Of a DNA stretch of 64,000 nt, positions 38,601 through 53,000 are shown in pieces. The translations under genes were made by a program, and so were the position numbers. Position 1 is the stretch's first letter; each line of letters begins with the position of its first letter. The notes under the pieces were generated by a model, which worked only from the letters and a program-made list of their open reading frames with translations, made no database searches and was not told where the DNA came from. Source of the stretch: Dermatophagoides farinae (taxonomy: Eukaryota > Arthropoda > Arachnida > Sarcoptiformes > Pyroglyphidae); the NCBI RefSeq assembly GCF_024713945.1, contig NC_134681.1:2902001-2966000 (forward strand), written 5' to 3'.

Positions 38601-39443
38601 GATGACAAAAAAAGAAAAGAAAATCAATTCTTTCACGTGTTCACCGATGGGTGGTTCACATATGTTTTGATCGTTCGTTTTTCAGCTAAGATGAATCAAT
38701 TGTGTCATGAAAATAGAGATGATTATTATTACTGCATTCGAATTTGAATTCGGATTTTCAATTTCCAATTCAACACTTTTGTGAAATAGTAAAATTGTTT
38801 CACACCAACTAACTGATTATTTACACCTGAATAGATGACAGATTTTTGCATATCTCACAATCATGTTTGTGTGATCCAGGTGTGAATTTGCAAAAAGGGA
38901 ATTAAAATTCAAGCAATACCTAGTTACAGAAATGAATCACAGACATGATGATTATGACAACAAAGTAAAGTGTGCATTATGAGAAACAGATTTCAAATGA
39001 AATTCTTTCTCATTATTAAATTTCTTTGTTTTCATCAACAAATAACGATGACTAGATTATCATTAATCGATCGATCAATCAATTTATTAACACATTACCA
39101 TTTTGATTTTGATTTTCCAACCAATAATGGAACAAAATTTAATTTCCGAAAGACAAAGTGGATCAAAAAAATTACCATAATTCGACATCAAAGGCTCCAC
39201 CATCATTTCTCGGGAAAATCTAGAATTTTACTTGATTGAATAGATAATTTGGTTCCATCATAAACAATCTGGATCATCATATGATAATAGACAAGCTAAA
39301 TCTGGTTTCTACACATTTATGGCTGGACTTTGTGCATACCAACACAACATCACATCACGTAATAGACAGAACCAAACAATAAGCAAGAAAAATAACAAAA
39401 AATATATTGATGATTGATGATGGCCATCAATCAATCAATTTGC

Positions 39444-39468
39444 GATTCGATTCGATTCGATTCGATTT
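39444..39468. repeat. (GATTC)4 pentamer repeat
   Basis: Four exact GATTC units and a fifth ending in T. Confidence 0.9.
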
Positions 39469-41564
39469 TGATCATGTTCAAAAGAATGAATCTAACTAAG
39501 CAAAATTGATGCAAAGAAAACAAAAATGAAAAAAAATACACCACCACTATCACCAAGGAATGAACAAAGGTCCAATTTTATTCGCTTGGAACTTTTTCTT
39601 TTTTCTTGATTGAATCAACGATGCATCATCTGAAAAAATGAGAAATTCACAACAATAAAAAAGATGTGTTGATTGAAAAAGAATCTTTGAGAACAAAAAC
39701 AAATCAAGAATACAATCCATGTTTGATAAAAGATAGAAAGCGAGACAATACTTTCATATCAGGCATCAACAACAAAAAAAAATTTATTCATCATTTTGAA
39801 ATGCGTGTAAATAACTAAATTCAAATCAATAGAAAAAGGACTCATTTGGAAAGGTTAATCCTGTACTAGTGTGACCTGTTGTCTAGTCTCGAATCATAAT
39901 ACCTGATGATCGAATAACAAATTGACTACGTGAACCAAATGAGACAAATGATGATGATATCTTATATGAAGATATTTCCACCATTACAAACAAAGAGAAA
40001 AGATTTAGTTCAATGTTTGAATAGAGCATCATCATCATTTTCAAGGATATATGCATCACACAGCGTGATTACCAAAAAACGGTTTGACCATTTATATGTT
40101 AGCTTGTGTGCATTGTGGTGATGATGATGAACCGCCATTTTTTACTTTTGCTTCTGCTCTCTATGTTCATGTGATATGATCGATCGATATACATCCGATA
40201 ATGATAATCATCATCCTCTTCATCAATGGATATCATCATCATCGCCATAATAATCATTCATTCATGTGGTTCATTTTCATATTATTATTATTTATCATCT
40301 TTATACAATTCATATAATCATAATTCAAATCGTGAAAAGAGAGAGGAAAAATGTTGAATGAATGTTTTAATAAATAAATAAATCCAGGTTAGATCAAACA
40401 TGATGATCATGCAAAATGGCCACCACCAGTCAAATGAATGAATGATTCTCGTTTGTTAAAGCTTCTGTGTGTGTGTATGTGTGTGTGCGTTGAAGATGAT
40501 CACCATGATCATCATTCATACACACACACACACACCCGAATAAAAACAAAAACACCAGAAAACACAGAAAATGGTATCGAACATGTCTTTTGTTTGGTGA
40601 TCCTTTTTCTCCATCTCGAATTCCACATTTTTCTCTATAAAAAAATTATGAAAAATGAATTTATGTGTATAAAAAGGTGTTAATCTAAATCTTTTCAAAT
40701 GCCTTGGATTGATTGGATTGAATGCTGTTGAATATAATAAAAATATAAATAAAGTGGATATTAATTCAAGGCCAAAGAAAACTACGACGATGTCCATAGA
40801 TCACAACAATTCGATAACCATAATAAAAGATAAATCTTTTCTTGCAAAACGGATTAACCTAGTTTTTGGCGGACTTGTTGTTAAATAAAATTTATTCATT
40901 TCTTTTTTGGGTTTGCTAATTAAATCCTGAACCCAATTCCGAATGTAGAGCAAACATAAAATGGAAATGAGATGAATGAAAAAAAAATCCTGCAATAAGA
41001 TGATCATCATAATCAAATCTTTGAAACAACAAAATAGAAATAGAAATAGAAAAGTCTGCCGTATTGATAATTTTTCTCTTGATCTTGATTTGGTCAACGA
41101 TAAAATCGTAATCATAAATGTTGAAAAATAAAGAAAAAAAGCTTCAAATTTACGATTTCACAACACTAACAACAATCATGGCATAATGATAATTGTCTAC
41201 AGATGTTGAGAGCTAAATTTTTTTTAGCAAGGTCCAATTTCTTTGCTAAATGTCAATCTGATTCATTCATAATTATAACAAAAGCATTTTGAAAATCAAA
41301 TCAATCGAAAACTACATTGATTCTGGTCTCTCAGATTGTTTTTGATTGATGCAAAGAGAACCTGTTGAAACATAATGACCATAAATTTATTGTTTCTGAT
41401 ACAAATCAATTAACGAATTGAACATTCTTGCATTGTACTAGGATTGAATTTTTGTTTGATTGAATTCAACGTTTATGATTGAACATTATTGATTGATTAA
41501 TAAATGAATGAATCACACACAGACACAGGTACAAATCGTGCAATCCGTGATACTTGACCACACC

Positions 41565-41610
41565 ATCGTCGTCATCATCATCATCATCATCATCATTATC
41601 ATCATTATCA
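41565..41610. repeat. ATC trinucleotide run
   Basis: About 15 ATC-type units with GTC and ATT variants. A second run lies about 120 bp to the right. Confidence 0.9.
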
Positions 41611-44600
41611 TTTGAAGCATGATAATGTTTTTACAAATGTATCCACTTACTGTTTCTTTTGCCTATCACTGTGTCAGTGTGTTTCGCCAATCTCTAACAC
41701 GCGCTCTCTGTGCATTCATCGACAGCGCAATCATCATCATCATCATCATCATTATGGTCATTTAAAATCGTCATATTGAATGGCTTCGCTCTAATATAAC
41801 AAATGTTTCGATTAAAACTTTGTCCATGATGATTGACAATAATTGTTTTCCTTTTGTTTTTATCACAATCGAATGGAAAAATTTTCTTGACCAAAAAACG
41901 ACAATGAAACTAGTTTGTCCACAAATCAATGCTTTAATGAATGGATGGATGGATGAAACATTGAATATCGATCACGATCAATCTTTTTTTTTAATCATTT
42001 CATGATTGGAACGAGAAACGAAAAAGAAGAAAATCTTGGCTCGTACTTGGACTTGAACGTATATTTTCTTCAATGATCCAATATAATATTAATATGGAAG
42101 GAAAAAAAGTAATACAAGTCACGAAAATCTCTATTGGAACAAAATTAACGCAAAAAAATGTAGTACTTTGATCGGCAGTGTGTTTTCTGTGCAAAGTTTC
42201 TATGTAATATGGAAATGGAATGAATTTTTTCATTCAGGAAATGAAAAATAATGTCTGCGTGTTTGTATTTGATGCACTTGCAATTATATCTATCTTTTTA
42301 GCCATGTTTATATGTTGTTGCTGTTGTTGTTATTATTCAACAAAATAAAACAAAAAGATGTTTTGATTTGATTAGTGTTTGTGTGATCCAGAAACAAAAA
42401 AAAAACGAAAACAAACCGAAACTATTAAAACAGCAGCTTAGGCAGCTGCTTCTGGATTTCTGTAATGTTTTATTCGAGAAGAAATTTTCGATTGAAAATG
42501 ATTCACAAAGTATGAAAAAAAAGACGAATGAAAATTTCATTTCGAGTCATTCAGAATTTGCTGGAAAATGTTTTTCAATACATTCTAAGTAAACCGGATA
42601 AATACCGATGCACATCACCGGAAAATTTTTTTTTGTTTGTTGCCATTTTATGCTGACATTTGATGTTTGTCATCATTGTATGTGATGAGCTTATTATTTT
42701 TTTTTTACTTTTTAATCTTCTCAGAATTACGACCGTCATCATTGTAAAATGTGATGAGAAAAAATGAAAAGATTTTCTGTAATTAAAAATCTGTTTACTT
42801 TTGCCATTGCCTGAGTTGATTTTCTGTCCTGCTTTCATCACCATTCGAATAAATCCGCAACAACATTATTGTCATGTCATAAAACGATCGCACAATCAAT
42901 AGTATCCTATAACTTTTTTCTGTGAATGCTCGAAACAAGAGAAGGTGGTGGTTGAAAATGATTCCGATACAAACTGGAACAGAAACTTTTTCTGTGATGT
43001 AATGACCGTACTAATGTGATGATCCATTTGGACATTTGTCTCTCATGGTGTGTGTGTGTGTATGTGTGACCACAAACAAAGCGACAAAAAAAACTTTATT
43101 TCACACTACATGTGTGTGTGATCTGATATGCCATTACTTTATTATAGACATTAACAATATTCGACCAAAAATCGAAAGTTGAAAGTCAATCGATTTCGTG
43201 ATTCGATTTTTTCGACGAAACCAAAATTCTAAATAGCTTTAATTCGATTCAATTCAATCGAATGCGGAATTTTTTCCTTCCATTGATGTTCATAACGATG
43301 ATGATGATGAGACTAACTTTGATCAAATAATTATTAGCTTCATCATTTGGAGGGATAGAGAAAAAGTTTTGTTCCCAATTGAAGATGATGACGATGATGA
43401 TAATCAATCCATTGTTTAGTGTGGAACGTGTCTGAGCGTTTAATATTCCACCACATCAAACATTATGTTATGGCTGAACTGAAAAAAGTTTTATTTGAAA
43501 TGAATTCTTTTCTCTATTAATCATTACAATCGAAAATTGAAAGATTGATTAAAAATAAAATTCCTTTTCTGTTGCTATATGATAATCATCAGGCTAGTTA
43601 ATCCGAAAATAAATGTCACATGATTAGTAACACGTGACAGTTGACACTTTTGTTTTTTACTACTGGCGTTAAATGAAAGTCAATGGCCAATAGTCCATGC
43701 ATGCATATGCATGTGATCTTTGTACAACATTAGTTAGGATCGCATTTTGACAAAAAATAATAGTGGAAACACGTGTTTGTCAATTGAATCAAGATGATAT
43801 CTTTTAGATATATCTCACCCTTCATTTGCACACTGACACACACGTTATTATTACACACATGATGATTACGATGCTATATGCAAGCAAGAATTGGAGAATT
43901 GAATTGATAAGTTGGATAGTAGTAAGTAATATATATTTGTTTTATATATGGATTGATTTATTCAAGTTTAATTCAGAAGTATAATTTTACTTGCAAGTTG
44001 CAACCAGAAATACCAACGAACCAATAACAAAAAGTGATTCATTATGACGACCACTCACGTCTAGGATATTATTATTGTTATCATTTTCAATAGTCTATCT
44101 ATGGAATTTCGTTATTGTCGTTTCTAATGGCAAATAATTTCTCGATCTAAAATCTTCAGAAAACGAAACGAAAACGTTCCAGTTGTAATTAAGCAATATA
44201 ACTTGGTCTCAATGCTCTCGGTGGGTGCAGGCGACTAACAAAAAGAAAGAAAAAAATTGGAAACGAATCGATCCATCTGATGATTGTAACGAATTCCATA
44301 CATAGAGGCTATAAATAGAATAGAATATATACTAACATTCCATTCAGGCAGATAGAAAAAAAACTCAGGAATTTAGTCGACGACGAAAACGAAAGAAAAA
44401 TTTTTTTTATGAAACAAACAAATAGAAAAGTCTGATGAAGAAATGCGGTATCACAGAAGCAATCATTTAATAATGTATGGCAGAAGTAGAAGCAGGGCCA
44501 ATAATAATAATAACGATGATGATCATCAAAAAGTACAACGAAAACGACCATCACCATCATAATCATGTTTTGTTTTGTTTGTTTGGTTTTTTTTCAAATT

Positions 44601-44812
44601 TTTCACTCTAATTTGATAAACTTATTATTATTGCATGTATCACACACATACACTGAGTGAATGAATCAATGATCAAAATAATATCATCACATATAAAATG
44701 ATGGCTAATGACACGCACATTGGTCACGTGTTCATGATCATTTTATGATGATAAAAAATGAATCGAATCAAACATTATTATGGTTGTCATTTTTGTAATA
44801 TTCATTTTTGTT

Positions 44813-44844
44813 TCTCTCTCTCTCTCTCTGTGTGTGCGTGTGTG
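44813..44844. repeat. Compound (TC)n(TG)n microsatellite
   Basis: Eight TC units pass directly into TG units with one CG variant. Confidence 0.9.
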
Positions 44845-45874
44845 AGTAAGTGTGTGAATGTATAATGGCCATCATCATTTTGGGACAATTTTTTGGATCA
44901 ATAAAAAAAAATTTCATTCGCTTTTTGTGTGTATGTGTTTTTCGGGTGATAATTTGGATTTAAACGAAATTGATTATCGGATTATCGGTGAAAAAACAAA
45001 TTAGAATTTAGAAACGAAAATCGTTATTCCGTTCTAAATTCAATGGCCAAACAGAACTAAGCTTTAAGCTAACATTGGGTGATATTATTATTGGACCATG
45101 TCCAATCTATAAAAATGGTAGTAATATAGTAATTATTAATGGAAAACGGTCCATTTTTTCTCAATTTTTTTTCGTTTTGAATTGTCTGGACTTTTCTTGC
45201 TTAATGTTCATTGGTATAGCATTTTTTTCACGGTATACAGAACCCAAAGAATAGATTGATGATGATTTCGTATCTTTTATTCGATAGATCAAAAGCAATA
45301 TAGTAAACGAGAATCGAAAGCAAGTCCTTGCATCATCATTATCATCATCAAAGTATAGAAATCCATTCATAATAACAATAACAATAAAAATCTCCTACAC
45401 ACTCACACACACACATACAACATTCAACATTCAAAATAAAAAAAAAACGAAATGGCAACAAAAATGAACCAAAACTACATCATCGTCGATGATAAGAGAA
45501 AGAAAAATCCCCAGAAAAAAATCGTTCGAACGTCAAGCCATAAATGTCGTTTTTTGCTTTTTGTTGGTACGGTGTTCATGTTCCAGGCACAATGGGTAAA
45601 AAAGGAAAACGAAAAGGACAATCCATTCGTCCTAGAATGACATACCGATCATCATCATAACCGAATGGCCAAATAACCGTTTCAGGATCATAAAAATCAT
45701 TCACGTCGATGTGTGTATGGTTCTTGGAAGATGAAGGAGAAGAAAAAAAACGTAGCTTATTTCGAATTGCATTAAATAGCCAATGGATTTAACCGACCGT
45801 GAACATCTTTACGAATGATGGCCGATGACAAGATATTAAATTTTATTTTATTTTTTCTCGAAAAACTAAATAAA

Positions 45875-46106
45875 TTTCATGCCTCGGATTTTGCCCAAAT
45901 TGTGATTTGGAGGCAAAGAAAAAACATTTTCGATTCTTTGAAACCGATTTACCGTTATTATTGTTAACTACTATTAAAAATTAATTAAAAATATAGATTT
46001 TTTTTCATGCCTCGGATTTTGCCCAAATTGTGATTTGGAGGCAAAGAAAAAACATTTTCGATTCTTTGAAACCGATTTACCGTTATTATTGTTAACTACT
46101 ATTAAA
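45875..46106. repeat. Exact 104-bp direct duplication, period 128
   Basis: 45875-45978 and 46003-46106 are identical over 104 bp (both start TTTCATGCCTCGG and end CTACTATTAAA). They are separated by 24 bp of AT-rich sequence. No coding sequence is evident in either copy. Confidence 0.97.
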
Positions 46107-46893
46107 CAATGATTATTACCAATTTCGCTGCTGACAACAACAACGACAACAACAATGATAACGAATGTCTCACAATCATCGATGCTTTCGTCCATCACTG
46201 GTTCGCTATTGGTATCGTTATTATCCGGTATATGTGTCTGTGTGCGTTTCATTCAACCAGAACAACATCAATAGTCATTAACTGGAAAAGCAATGAACAA
46301 CAACAATCAATGAAAATTAGTGAGATGATGCGGAACATGATTTTATGTAGAAAACAAAACAAAATAAAGAAAAAATGAAATCTCAAAACAAAAATCAAAT
46401 CAATGAGCAGAAAAAACGATGAACAATCGAGAATAAGAGAAAAATTGAAAAAAAGATAATAAAATCAAAACCCAAAGAAAGAAAAGACATTCATTTTTTT
46501 CCTCGAAAGGATTCATCATCAAAAGCATCAAAATCGTTATGGATGATTAAACTTTGAAAAGCTTTTTTTGTTCTTTTTTGTTTAACGCAAGATTATCTTT
46601 GATTGATTCACGTAATCAGGTTCAAATGATTCGAAAATTATCATTATTTGTAAATTCAATCACATCGGATCGGGTCTTGGAAATCACCTTTCCAAACTTT
46701 TGATTTTTTTTTTTGGGTGAATGTAATCAAATGTTTCCTTTTATTCGACGATAGAGTTGAATTTGATCTTTGACATCTGATGGTTTATGATGATGACGAT
46801 AATGAGAAGCAGAAATCGATTGCCAAAAAAATATGGTCAATAATAATAATCATGAAATGTTTAAATTGTAAATCCAAATAAAAACAACAACAA

Positions 46894-47027
46894 CAACAAC
46901 ATTTTTTTACGATCGACCAATGATGAAAAACGAAATGAAATTTGATTTTAATAATAATTGCAACAACATTTTTTTACGATCGACCAATGATGAAAAACGA
47001 AATGAAATTTGATTTTAATAATAATTG
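46894..47027. repeat. Exact 67-bp tandem duplication
   Basis: 46894-46960 and 46961-47027 are identical and directly adjacent, starting CAACAACATTTTTTTACG. A degenerate third start (CCACCACATT) follows at 47028. Confidence 0.97.
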
Positions 47028-50000
47028 CCACCACATTCGACAGACACAATCGGTCATTCAATATTGACTGCATCGAAAAATCAAAATCATCATCATCATC
47101 ATCATTATGATTATGATTTTTATCATGAAAAATTTTTGGTTACCTCAGGCTCTTTTCGTTTCGGAGCTAATCCAACGATTATTTTTTGTTTGTCTTTGTA
47201 AATTCCAGATAATTTTCTTGTTCGCATCAAGCTGTGTGTGTGTTGTGATGCTTGGCTATAAACTACTGGATTGGATTTAAAATACAAATTTATTTTATTG
47301 TCGATACTGAAATAGCCATTTCATGTCGATATCGTTATCGATTATTACCATTCATCTCCATTAATATTGCCAACTTAATTGTCCAAAATGGATTAGTTAA
47401 TCCAATTTTTTTCCACTACAAATTTCGTGCGTGGCAATTTCATTAATATACTATTTCACTCGCATCTACAGTTTTTGATGGCAAAATTTGTTCATCGTTT
47501 TTTTTTACTCATTCATTTCCTCTCATTCACACACATTTATCGATATATTAATGTTTTGATCGTTTGTCATGGTTCCCTATACCCACATGACCCTTTGTTC
47601 ATCAATTATTAAATCGATAAAAAATTTCAGGCGTAGGCGTCACATATATTAGTCTATAGACATTCTTCAATCATTCATATGTCATTCATTCATATATAAA
47701 ACATGCTTCACTATTCACCGGCAATCGATGATGAATGTTTATTCGATGCAAATGTGATTCATTCAATTTGGAAATGATATTTCCATGATAGAAACAATGA
47801 TTCGAAAAGAGAATTATGAAAATGATACACATACACATTTAATAAACAGTTAGCACCTTATTCATTCCATTTTCATGATGAATTTATGAATCGTTTTTTC
47901 TCTACTTATCATCATTATTGTCACACATGAACGTCAGACAAACACAAACAAAATCACGAAACATTCAAATGGAAATTTAAATATAAATTCCAATTATGTT
48001 CATGGCGTAATCATATTCGCCCATTGAAAATTTTATCTGCATCATTCTTGAACTACAGCCTAGAGAATGTGTATTCGGACAATTGAACTTTATTTAAATT
48101 GATTCGAACCAATTTGAATCGAATTGAATACAAATATATCGGATCTTTATTGCATTTCGTTTTTGGATCATTCAATCGATAGATCGATCTAACGCATGAG
48201 AAGAGAAGAGAGGCTAAAAAAACACATGAATGACCTATGTGCATTCACATAATCTATGAATGGATCGGGGAAAAAAGGGAATAAAGCGGAAAAATTTTTT
48301 TCATTGATTCGGAGAAAAAAAATCAGTTGGAAAAAATGGATGAATGCTCAAATTGGTGGAAAATATTGAATAAATTTATTTCAATCTAATCAATGAATAT
48401 GCCATCAAATACGGAAATCCTATTTTATTGTTGTTGTTGTTGTTGTGTTTGCTGACCACCACACATTCAAATGTCCATATATCCATATATCGATACAATC
48501 ATTATGAATCTAATCATTAGAATCAATCCCACCTGTGTGTGTATGTGAATTAGTTTCACTCTATATTTCGTTATCATATTACGCACTGAAATATAGATTT
48601 CATATCATTCTGTTTTGATATAACGAAAAAATAACAACGACGCCTAAATCTATGCATTGTTATATGTATAAATAAAACAACGACGTTGATTGTTGATGAG
48701 AGTGCAATAAGAGATATTCATCCATTCATTGATCGGCATCACGAACATCTTTAGCAAAAGTGCAATCCGTTTCGGATCAGTTGTTGTCGTTGTTTATGTT
48801 GATGTTTCACTTTGATTAATTTTTCAACAAAAGATTCCCCTTGTGGTCAAGAGAGGATCAATAGTGAATATAGATTTTTCAATTCTTCAACAAAAAATTC
48901 TGGCTATTTGATTCAATTTTATTCAAAATTCGACTTTTTCTTCTCTTCTATGGAAATGAGAATATTGATTTTTTTTCTTCAATAAAAAATGAAAGTAAAG
49001 AAGGAATAAAGTTTTTTTTTCATATTTTCAAACGTTTCATGTTTTTGTCAGTTTTTTTTCGGTCCAATATTGCCCATTCTATTGTATCCAGTTATTGTTT
49101 GACACTAAACAAATTTGTTATATGGCCAATCGATTCGATCGATTGGCAATTATTAAGAAATGAAAAAAATACAGAAAATAAAATGTTTCAAATCTCGAGA
49201 TGGAACAAAATTGAAAGTTTGTTTGTTTCGTTTCCTTTTCTGAACTGCCTGATGATGATGATAACCATATTCCATTGTAATGTTTGGTTGAAAAAAATTT
49301 TAAAACTCGAAAAAAATGCCCATACCGAATTCCCGGGATAAAAAAAACGTTGACGTTTTTGACATTATACAACAATGAACATATGAAGGTTTCAACGAAA
49401 AAAAAATGTAAAATGTGAAAAATATGAAAAATATGGAATCCATAAATAGACTACTCTATCCATGACGAATGTATGTCCACCATTTGATTCATTGTACCAG
49501 AACAGAATAAAACAGCGGGTCTATAAAAGTTTCATCCATCTCTTTCTCTTTCACATGATAGTATCTAATGGAGACATTTTTGATTGTTATCCAAAGCTTC
49601 AGCTAGAATCAGCTAGAAAATATTAGTTCTTCAAGGCATTGGCGAAAAAGAATTCAAAAAAATCAATTGTCCTGTTGTATACAACAATAACCAACTGATT
49701 TATTACTATATCAAACCCTGATCATGCTCATCATCATAATACATGAAATACAGCAGTAGCTTTCAAACATTTGACATTTTCGATTGAACAATTGTGGCAT
49801 CAAAAAAAAAAACAATGTTCAATGTGTCCACATCGCACACAGACAGGTTTGGTCAATATTGTAAAAAATTCGAGTAAAAAAAGATAAAATAAAATAGCCA
49901 AATAGCCAAATATACTTGACATGATCGAAAACTCAGACACATGGATAGATAATAAGATGAAGAAGAAAATATTTTTAAAATTCACTCTACGTATTTGCAA

Positions 50001-53000
50001 TCCATTATCCATTATATAAAGTCTTTTCTTTCCCTTCTTCTCATCTTCTTGGATCAATCCATCGCAACGACCCTGGGCGTCTAACGACGATTATTTTTCT
50101 TGTTGTTACTGGTTGTGTTTATGTATGCCTAACGCCATAGGGAGCCATCATGGTAAGAGTTGATCTTGATGTGTCGGTAATGGTGATGTGCCAAATGTGG
50201 TGGTGGTCCAAATGAAAATGAAGTAAATTGGAATCAACCAAAAACACACACACACACACACACGCAAAGACTTGACTTTTTTGCTTGTTTGCTTGTTCCA
50301 TGTTGATAAAGAATGAAATGAAGATTCTTGTTTTTGCTGCTGAATTTAGTTGGGTTCTGGTTATTTCCAATTCTATTTTTGTGGGTAAAATTAATGAAAT
50401 GTCGTGTTTGGAATTCGATTTTTGAAAATTTCTTTTTTTACCATCATTCCGATTGGGGGTTTCAGAAAAAATATGTGTGTGTGTGTGTGTGGGTTTCATT
50501 CGACAACAAAATTCGTTTTCATTTTTGTCTTGGTTGTTGTGGGAATTAAATTTTACATTTGCAACGGAAAAGAGGCTCACTCTATTCATCATTGAGTTTG
50601 TCGATTATTGTTATTATTGCTTGTTTCAATTGCCATGAGTGAGTGTGTGCGTGTGTGTCAAGATTTGTTTGTTTGTTTGTTGAACAGAACAAGAAACTTG
50701 TCGAATGTGAATTCAACTTTGTTTTTACAAGTGGAAAAATGAAAAAAATGTGAACTAAAATTTTTCAAAGAAAAATTCAACTGCAAAAAACAAAACATCC
50801 ACATTCAAATTGGACTTTGGCTGTATTGATGAGCAATTGTATGGAACACGGTGAAAAAAAATCGAGATTATTATTTTGATTACCTAGAAAAATAATGGTA
50901 ATTTCACCATCATTAGGGCTATTTATAATGAGAATGATGACTTGCTGCCGAATTCCTGCATTCATTTATTCACAAAGAACATATACAGACTATTCATGAT
51001 TCGATTCATTTGATTCGGAAACAACAGAAAAATAATTGTTTCATGATCATGATGATGATGATGTGAAGAAACCGAAACTGATGCCATTATTCAGAGAAAA
51101 CGGTGAAAAAGTGTAAAACAGAATGATATTGTTTCATCGGTGAATCAGAATGTTTAATGTTAGTCGTTCTGTTTGCATTTTTGTTTCTCGTTGTTTGACT
51201 ATTTGTTTGTTGGTGTGATAGTGTGTGTGTGCATTCGGAGAATCTTATTGGCTGATTCTCTCCAGAGAGATTCAACAACAGAAAAAAATTTCCATTCTTT
51301 TTTCGGAATTCAGCACCGAACAAAAATCTCATCGATCGTAAACCATTTCTTTCGGATGAAAATCATTGGTTCAATTTGGCTGATCATCATCATCATTGCA
51401 TTCAGTTCATTCGTGAAACGAAAGAGAAACCGAATGCAAAACCCCCGAATAATGATAATGATAACCAAATGTATAGAAATCCAACTAATAATATTCAACA
51501 GAAAAAATCGAGTGGTTGAAAAGTTGGAAATCGATTTTACATTCTCGTCTTTCACCCACCCATCGAAATCGATTGAAATTATTTTTGAAAACATTGGGCA
51601 CTTTAATGAATCGAGGAAAAACAAAAATGAAAATTTATTGAAAAAAAAATTCCATCTTCAACATAGAGCACTGAAAATAATCGAAAATTTAGTGTTTTCA
51701 CTTTTCCATCATAAACACTAATTGTTCGACTCACCGGAACAGGAACCTGCGAAATTGCTGTTGCTGGTGAATCGATTCGTTTTGTCTCCGTTTCTCTTTT
51801 TCAAATAAGAAAAAACAAAAAAAAAATAAAAAAATCGATTTTCTAGTTATTTTTCGATTCCAATTTTCTTCCTCACAATCATCAAACGGTATAACATACA
51901 TTGATCGGTTGTTGTTCGATCTGTTTGTTTTTTTTTATCATACAAACACCCGAAAAAGGAAAAGAAAACAAAAAAAATGTGAACAACCAAAACAAGGGTG
52001 GATTCTGTGGCCCAAACACACACACACACGCATTCAGTATAAGTGAGAGATTATTGCCATATCACTGCATAAAAATCTCTACACACAAACTTGCATTCTT
52101 TCTGTATGGTGTGTATGGTGTGGCTAGTGATGAATTCAATTTCGTTTTCATCATCATCATCATTGTTGAATTGAATAGCAGAAAAGGAAAAAACTTTGTA
52201 AATGCGGGGAATGTGAAAGTCAATTCATTTTTGAAATTGAATGAATCATTGAACAACGGCAGCAACTTATATGATGGTCATTTGCTATTTAGAATCTATG
52301 GATCCTTTCTTTTGGAATCATTGGTTAATGGAAATAGAAAAACTCTCTCTCACTGTGTGTGTGTGTGTGCGGTGATTATGTGACCGAATGTTAAGTGTAA
52401 ATAGTCTATTAAATAAAAGTCGATTAATACCCATCAAATTGTGATTCAATTTTCACATTTTCGTTTCCCATTGATAATAACAACTTGATTTCTTTCTGTT
52501 TAGCTTCATTTTTTCAATTCATCTAAAAACCATCATTTTGTAATCTTGAGAATTCAATGATTTGATTAGATTTGTGGCTTGGTTTCTATTCTTTTCTTTC
52601 ATTCGTTTGCTATATTGAACACTTTAAGAAACTGACAATGAAAGAGAAGTAGAATTGCAAAATCGATTCGAAAATGAATATTTATATGAAACCACATAAA
52701 AAAATATTCTGACCCTGTCTAGCAACGAAAGAGATTAATTTAAATAATTGATTTGCTCCTAAACAATTTTCATAGAAAAGAAAACCACCCACTCACACAT
52801 ACAATGTCGATAATGATGGTTGCAAACAGTTTTCGTCATTGTTTCCACATTAATATCAAATCGATACGATTCGCTCTTGTTGATGATTTACAACACGAGA
52901 AAATATAATCGATACAATGTGAAATGTAAATTTTTGTGACTCTCTCAACAGCATCAAAATGAGACTGAGTACCAAATAAGATTCCATAATCATAAGATCA

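Larger units (their letters stand above)
33175..45874. other. Gene-poor interval
   Basis: No recognised gene. It contains the (CATA)8 run, an AT-rich direct and inverted repeat cluster (34666-34734), the longest CA tract of the window (35597-35648), an A/T-only stretch near 36190-36235, (GATTC)5, and ATC runs at 41565-41610 and about 41730-41752. A donor-like TCG/GTAAGT occurs at 34134/34135 without a supporting open frame. Confidence 0.5.

Noticed and set aside
48091..48120. tRNA T-arm-like sequence on the minus strand (GGTTCGAATC at 48101-48110)
   Set aside because: It comes from a local near-palindrome. No acceptor stem, anticodon arm or A box sits at the right distance.
50130..50160. Mini-exon between a TAG acceptor and ATG/GTAAGAG donor
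   Set aside because: It would be about 12 nt long with no adjacent exon to join, so the sites are probably fortuitous.
50119..50592. 157-codon minus-strand frame with an ATG start
   Set aside because: It contains His-Thr and Cys-Val runs produced by CA tracts and has no recognisable domain, so chance is the simpler explanation.
51173..51721. 182-codon plus-strand frame
   Set aside because: It starts at TTG, is full of Ile, Lys and Phe from AT-rich DNA, overlaps an open minus frame and has no family resemblance.
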